From: Acidobacteriota bacterium
Lineage (GTDB): Bacteria; Acidobacteriota; Terriglobia; Bryobacterales; Bryobacteraceae
DNA length: 32,560 bases
NCBI GenBank assembly: GCA_025354885.1
Contig: JANXLY010000328.1
Location: 1 to 32,560, forward strand
Direction: 5' to 3'
The notes under the pieces are model-generated. The model ran no database searches. It saw only the letters and a program-made list of their open reading frames with translations, and had not been told where the DNA came from. How positions within the stretch are numbered: the stretch's first letter is position 1; every line of letters starts with the position of its first letter. Positions 29,798 through 32,560 of the stretch are shown here, one piece after another. Both the position numbers and the translations under genes were made by a program.

Positions 29798-31213
29798 TTA
29801 CCAGATGCCGAGCCACTTCCACCAGGCGAAGCCGACTGTAGACCAAATGGTGAGATTGACCAGCGCGCAGCAGAAGCCGACGCGCCACCAGTCTTTCATT
29901 TCGACGTAACCCTGGGCGAAGAACATGGGCGCGGGAGTGGTTCCATAATTGGTCAAGCCTGCGGAGAGGCTGGTAAATATTGCGAAGCCAAATGCGGTGA
30001 GGCCAGCGGGTGCGCCCTGGGCAATCAATACAGCGACGAAGGCTGGGAACATAGCCAGCATGTGCGCTGTGATACTGGCAAAGGCATAGTGGGCGAAGAA
30101 GTAAATCAGCAGGGCGATGAGAAGCAGCGGATACCAGTTCAAACCCGAAAGTGAAGCGCCTACGGCTTTGGCGAATTCAGTTGGAATGCCTGTTGCATTG
30201 AGAGCGCGGGCGAGGTTGAGAAGGCCGCCGTACCAGATGAACATATCCCAGGCTGCTTCTTCTTTTCTAACGTCTTCCCAGGTGAGGACGCCGGTGACAA
30301 GCAGCGCAATGGCGCCAAGCAGTGCCGGGATGGCGACATCGAAATGATGGATGGACGTGGTTGCCCAGGAAGTGCAGACGCAAACGAAGACGACGCTCAT
30401 GAGGCGTTCGTGGTTTGACCATGAGCCCATCTTGAGGAGCTCGAGACGGGCGAATTCTGCGGCCTCGGGAGTTTTGGTGATTCCGGGTTTAAAGATCCTG
30501 CTAACGAGCCAGGGGACGGCGAGCATGCTTAACAGGCCGGGTACAAGTCCGGCGCGGAACCAGGAGAACCAGTCGATTTCAATGCCGCTGATTTTCGATG
30601 CCATTTGCGCGGCGAGCGGGTTGGAGGCCTGACCTGTAAGAAACATAGCAGAACTGATGCAGATGCCCTGGTAGACGCTGGCCATCAGAAAGGAACCGAT
30701 GAGCGGAGCGGTGACTCCAGGCTTTGATCCGTAAAGCTCGGCAACACCGCGAACAATTGGAAGGATGACGCCGCCGCTGCGGGCTCCGTTGGAAGGAATG
30801 ATTGTTGCGAGAACCATGTCGCTGAGGCAGAGGGCGTAGCTGATACCGAGGGATGTCTTGCCAAACAAACGAACAAAAAAGAGGGCGGTACGGCGGGCAA
30901 GCCCGGTATTGATGAGGGATCGGGAGAGCAGGAAGGCTGCCAGAACGAGCCAGTTGGTGGGGTCGGAATAGCCATCGAGAGACTGCTTGATGGTCAATCC
31001 ACCCACGAGGCTGGAGAAGACAACAGCAATCAAAACAAGCGCGCCACCGCTGATCGGCTGAAAAATCAGACCGGCTACGGTGGCGGCAAAGAGGGCAAAG
31101 AGACGCCAGCCTTCGGGCTGAATTGCGGCAGGGCGAGGCACTGCATAAGCGATGCAGAGATAGATGAGAACCAGGAGCCCCAGGCCCCAGATGCGTTTTG
31201 GAATGCGATCCAT
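29798..31213 (-). CDS. DASS/SLC13-family anion transporter (2-oxoglutarate/malate type)
   Basis: The 471-residue protein has about a dozen membrane helices and is the normal length for DASS carriers of dicarboxylates and related anions. Signature regions include LDGYSDPTNWLVLAAFLLSR (first half), LATIIPSNGARSGGVILPIV (the substrate and sodium-binding loop with SNGA) and, in the second half, the re-entrant-loop region LTNYGTTPAPMFF. The SodiT1 or plastid 2-oxoglutarate/malate translocator subgroup fits best. A strong GGAGG site lies just before ATG 31213. It is tail to tail with the BNR gene and divergent from the glycosyltransferase. The actual substrate cannot be told from sequence alone. 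Confidence 0.92.
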   Translation of the reverse strand: MDRIPKRIWGLGLLVLIYLCIAYAVPRPAAIQPEGWRLFALFAATVAGLIFQPISGGALVLIAVVFSSLVGGLTIKQSLDGYSDPTNWLVLAAFLLSRSLINTGLARRTALFFVRLFGKTSLGISYALCLSDMVLATIIPSNGARSGGVILPIVRGVAELYGSKPGVTAPLIGSFLMASVYQGICISSAMFLTGQASNPLAAQMASKISGIEIDWFSWFRAGLVPGLLSMLAVPWLVSRIFKPGITKTPEAAEFARLELLKMGSWSNHERLMSVVFVCVCTSWATTSIHHFDVAIPALLGAIALLVTGVLTWEDVRKEEAAWDMFIWYGGLLNLARALNATGIPTEFAKAVGASLSGLNWYPLLLIALLIYFFAHYAFASITAHMLAMFPAFVAVLIAQGAPAGLTAFGFAIFTSLSAGLTNYGTTPAPMFFAQGYVEMKDWWRVGFCCALVNLTIWSTVGFAWWKWLGIW

Positions 31214-31257
31214 GCCGCCTCCTCGGTTAGACTGGAGATAGAGCCTAACATCATCTC
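31214..31257. promoter_or_regulatory. Divergent promoter gap, DASS / glycosyltransferase
   Basis: The 44-bp gap has GGAGG for the DASS gene. For the plus-strand gene TAACAT (31246-31251) ends six bases before ATG 31258, with no Shine-Dalgarno sequence, which would suit a leaderless start. GTTAG and CTAAC form an inverted pair across the gap. Confidence 0.35.
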
Positions 31258-32229
31258 ATGATCTCGATCGTCATTCCGATACACAACGAAGAGCCGTCCA
31301 TCCTGCCGCTCTACGACAGACTGACCTTGGTGATGGAACGGCTGCAGCGACAATACGAAATCATCTTTGTGGATGACGCATCTACAGATCGCAGCTTTGA
31401 TCTGCTGGCAAATCTGGTGGAGACGGATGGTCGGCTGAAGGTGATTCGATTGCGAAGAAACTTCGGGCAGACTCCGGCATTACAGGCCGGGTTTGACGAA
31501 GCTGCGGGCGAAGTGATTATTTCGATGGATGGCGATTTGCAGCATGACCCCGAGGATATTCCAGCCCTTCTGGAAAAAGTCGAACAGGGCTGGGACATTG
31601 CCTCTGGCTGGCGCAAGCACAGGATTGACAATGCGATTACGCGCAAGATTCCTTCGAAGATTGCGAACTGGCTGATGGCGAAGGCATCGGGAATTGAGCT
31701 GCATGACTTTGGCACTACCTTCAAGGCATATCGCTCGGAGATTCTGAAGGACATCAATCTTTACGGGGAACTGCATCGTTTTATTCCCGCGCTAGCCAAG
31801 CAATATGGCGCGAGAGTAATTGAAGTCCCGATCAAGAATACGCCGCGGGCTGCCGGGGATTCGCATTATGGTTTGAGCCGTACGTTCCGAGTACTGTACG
31901 ATATTCTGACAATCAAGTTTTTGCTGACTTATTTCACGCGACCGATGCACTTTTTTGGAACGCTTGGCCTGGCGGGAAGCTTTTTCGGCGGCATGATCAT
32001 GCTCTATCTGCTCATTTACAAATTAACGGGGCACGAGATTGTTGTGGACCACGGCCCGCTGATGATAGCCGGAGCATTGCTGTTGCTGGCCGGAATCATG
32101 ATGTTCTCAACTGGCATTTTGGGAGAGATGTTGATGCGGACTTACTTTGAGAGTCAGGGACGCCGCATCTATGCAGTGCGAGAAGTGCGATCGAAAAAAG
32201 AAGCAGCGGCACCAGAAGCCGCACGCTAG
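31258..32229 (+). CDS. GT2 glycosyltransferase (polyprenyl-phosphate sugar transferase type)
   Basis: The 323-residue protein is a membrane-linked GT2 enzyme of the DPM1/GtrB/ArnC type, which moves a sugar from a nucleotide donor to a polyprenyl phosphate. The GT-A domain shows VVIPIHNEE-type start, VDDASTD (38-44), DGDLQHDPEDIP (91-102, including the metal-binding DxD), and FGTTFKAYRSEIL. Two C-terminal helices (about 222-247 and 262-285) place it in the cytoplasmic membrane. It ends in a charged tail with KKEAAAPEAAR. The sugar is not identifiable. A terminator-like hairpin overlaps the stop codon. Confidence 0.93.
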   Translation: MISIVIPIHNEEPSILPLYDRLTLVMERLQRQYEIIFVDDASTDRSFDLLANLVETDGRLKVIRLRRNFGQTPALQAGFDEAAGEVIISMDGDLQHDPEDIPALLEKVEQGWDIASGWRKHRIDNAITRKIPSKIANWLMAKASGIELHDFGTTFKAYRSEILKDINLYGELHRFIPALAKQYGARVIEVPIKNTPRAAGDSHYGLSRTFRVLYDILTIKFLLTYFTRPMHFFGTLGLAGSFFGGMIMLYLLIYKLTGHEIVVDHGPLMIAGALLLLAGIMMFSTGILGEMLMRTYFESQGRRIYAVREVRSKKEAAAPEAAR

Positions 32230-32265
32230 TTCGAAACGTCGAACTTTTCTGACAAAAGTTTTATT
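32228..32265 (+). terminator. Overlapping hairpins after the glycosyltransferase gene
   Basis: AGTTCGA-AACG-TCGAACT (32228-32245) forms a seven-pair stem followed by TTT. A second stem, AACTTTT-CTGAC-AAAAGTT (32242-32260), is followed by TTATT and shares bases with the first, so they exclude each other. Either could end transcription. Confidence 0.55.
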
Positions 32266-32334
32266 GGAGAAGCCAGGCAATCGCGGCGACTCCCACCTGT
32301 GTTAGCTTTAAGCTTTTGGCCGTCCGATAAACCC

Positions 32335-32560
32335 ATGCTGCTACCAACAACTTACACAATCACCATTGCCCTCATCTTTTTGTCGATTTTGTGTTGGGGG
32401 TTCTGGGCAAGTACATTCAAGAAAAGCCTTTGGCGATTCGAGCTCTACTACATTGATTTTTCACTCGGAACTGTATTGGCAGCCTTGCTGGCTGCATTCA
32501 CCGTTGGCTCAATGGGCTCTGATATTTCCGTGGAAGACACTTTTCTACTGGTTGGAAAGA
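32335..32560 (+). CDS. DMT/GRP-like membrane permease, N-terminal fragment
   Basis: From ATG 32335 the frame stays open to the window end, giving 75 residues. It begins MLLPTTYTITIALIFLS and continues with CWGFWASTFKKS and WRFELYYIDFSLGTVLAALLAAF. The first helix and the CWGxWA segment resemble drug/metabolite-type and GRP sugar-uptake permeases; acidobacterial relatives of that kind are known. Two membrane helices are visible (about 5-25 and 44-64). The upstream 105 bp hold the hairpins and no clear ribosome-binding site. The remainder of the gene lies outside the window, so the family is only a likely call. Confidence 0.65.
   Translation, partial: MLLPTTYTITIALIFLSILCWGFWASTFKKSLWRFELYYIDFSLGTVLAALLAAFTVGSMGSDISVEDTFLLVGK

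Noticed and set aside
1-32560. CRISPR array, insertion sequence or prophage
   Set aside because: No regularly spaced repeats, transposase, integrase or phage genes were found; the only tandem repeats are short and coding.

Overview
The window carries about 30 densely packed genes on both strands, with many ATGA or TAATG overlaps and moderately high GC. The best guess for the host is an acidobacterium of the Bryobacter/Solibacter type. That rests on general family knowledge: a membrane Ser/Thr kinase fused to a WD40-like propeller, a twin-arginine-led redoxin, a BNR-repeat secreted enzyme, and an L25 and S6 with long low-complexity tails. No rRNA, tRNA, CRISPR array, transposase or phage gene was seen.

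Region 1 (1-6843, minus strand) is a housekeeping operon read leftward: acylphosphatase, apt, ispE, prs, rplY, pth, rpsF, rpsR, rplI, then an SDR dehydrogenase and a HEAT-like protein that runs off the window. It links PRPP synthesis and use (prs, apt), isoprenoid synthesis (ispE) and translation. ispE appears to carry a one-base frameshift near 5706-5715.

Region 2 (7093-9991) holds a glycine-rich putative outer-membrane beta-barrel protein, a conserved hypothetical protein and truB.

Region 3 (9988-19912, minus) looks like one long transcription unit: redoxin, DUF1697, ROK glucokinase, xylulokinase, priA, GNAT acetyltransferase, TPR protein, YvcK and glmU. It joins sugar phosphorylation, replication restart and cell-wall precursor synthesis.

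Region 4 (19860-23768) has an enoyl-CoA hydratase with a shrunken dehydrogenase remnant, and the Ser/Thr kinase, tail to tail.

Region 5 (23819-27941, plus) is a cytochrome oxidase biogenesis operon: a CtaA-like six-helix protein, ctaB, an ABC-2 exporter (ATPase plus permease), a Sco1 lipoprotein and a DUF420/CtaM-like protein. No oxidase subunit genes are present.

Region 6 (27944-32560) has a ROK fructokinase, a secreted BNR sialidase-like enzyme, a DASS anion transporter, a polyprenyl-phosphate-type GT2 glycosyltransferase and the start of a DMT-like permease.

All five convergent gene pairs are separated by 5 bp or less, or overlap.
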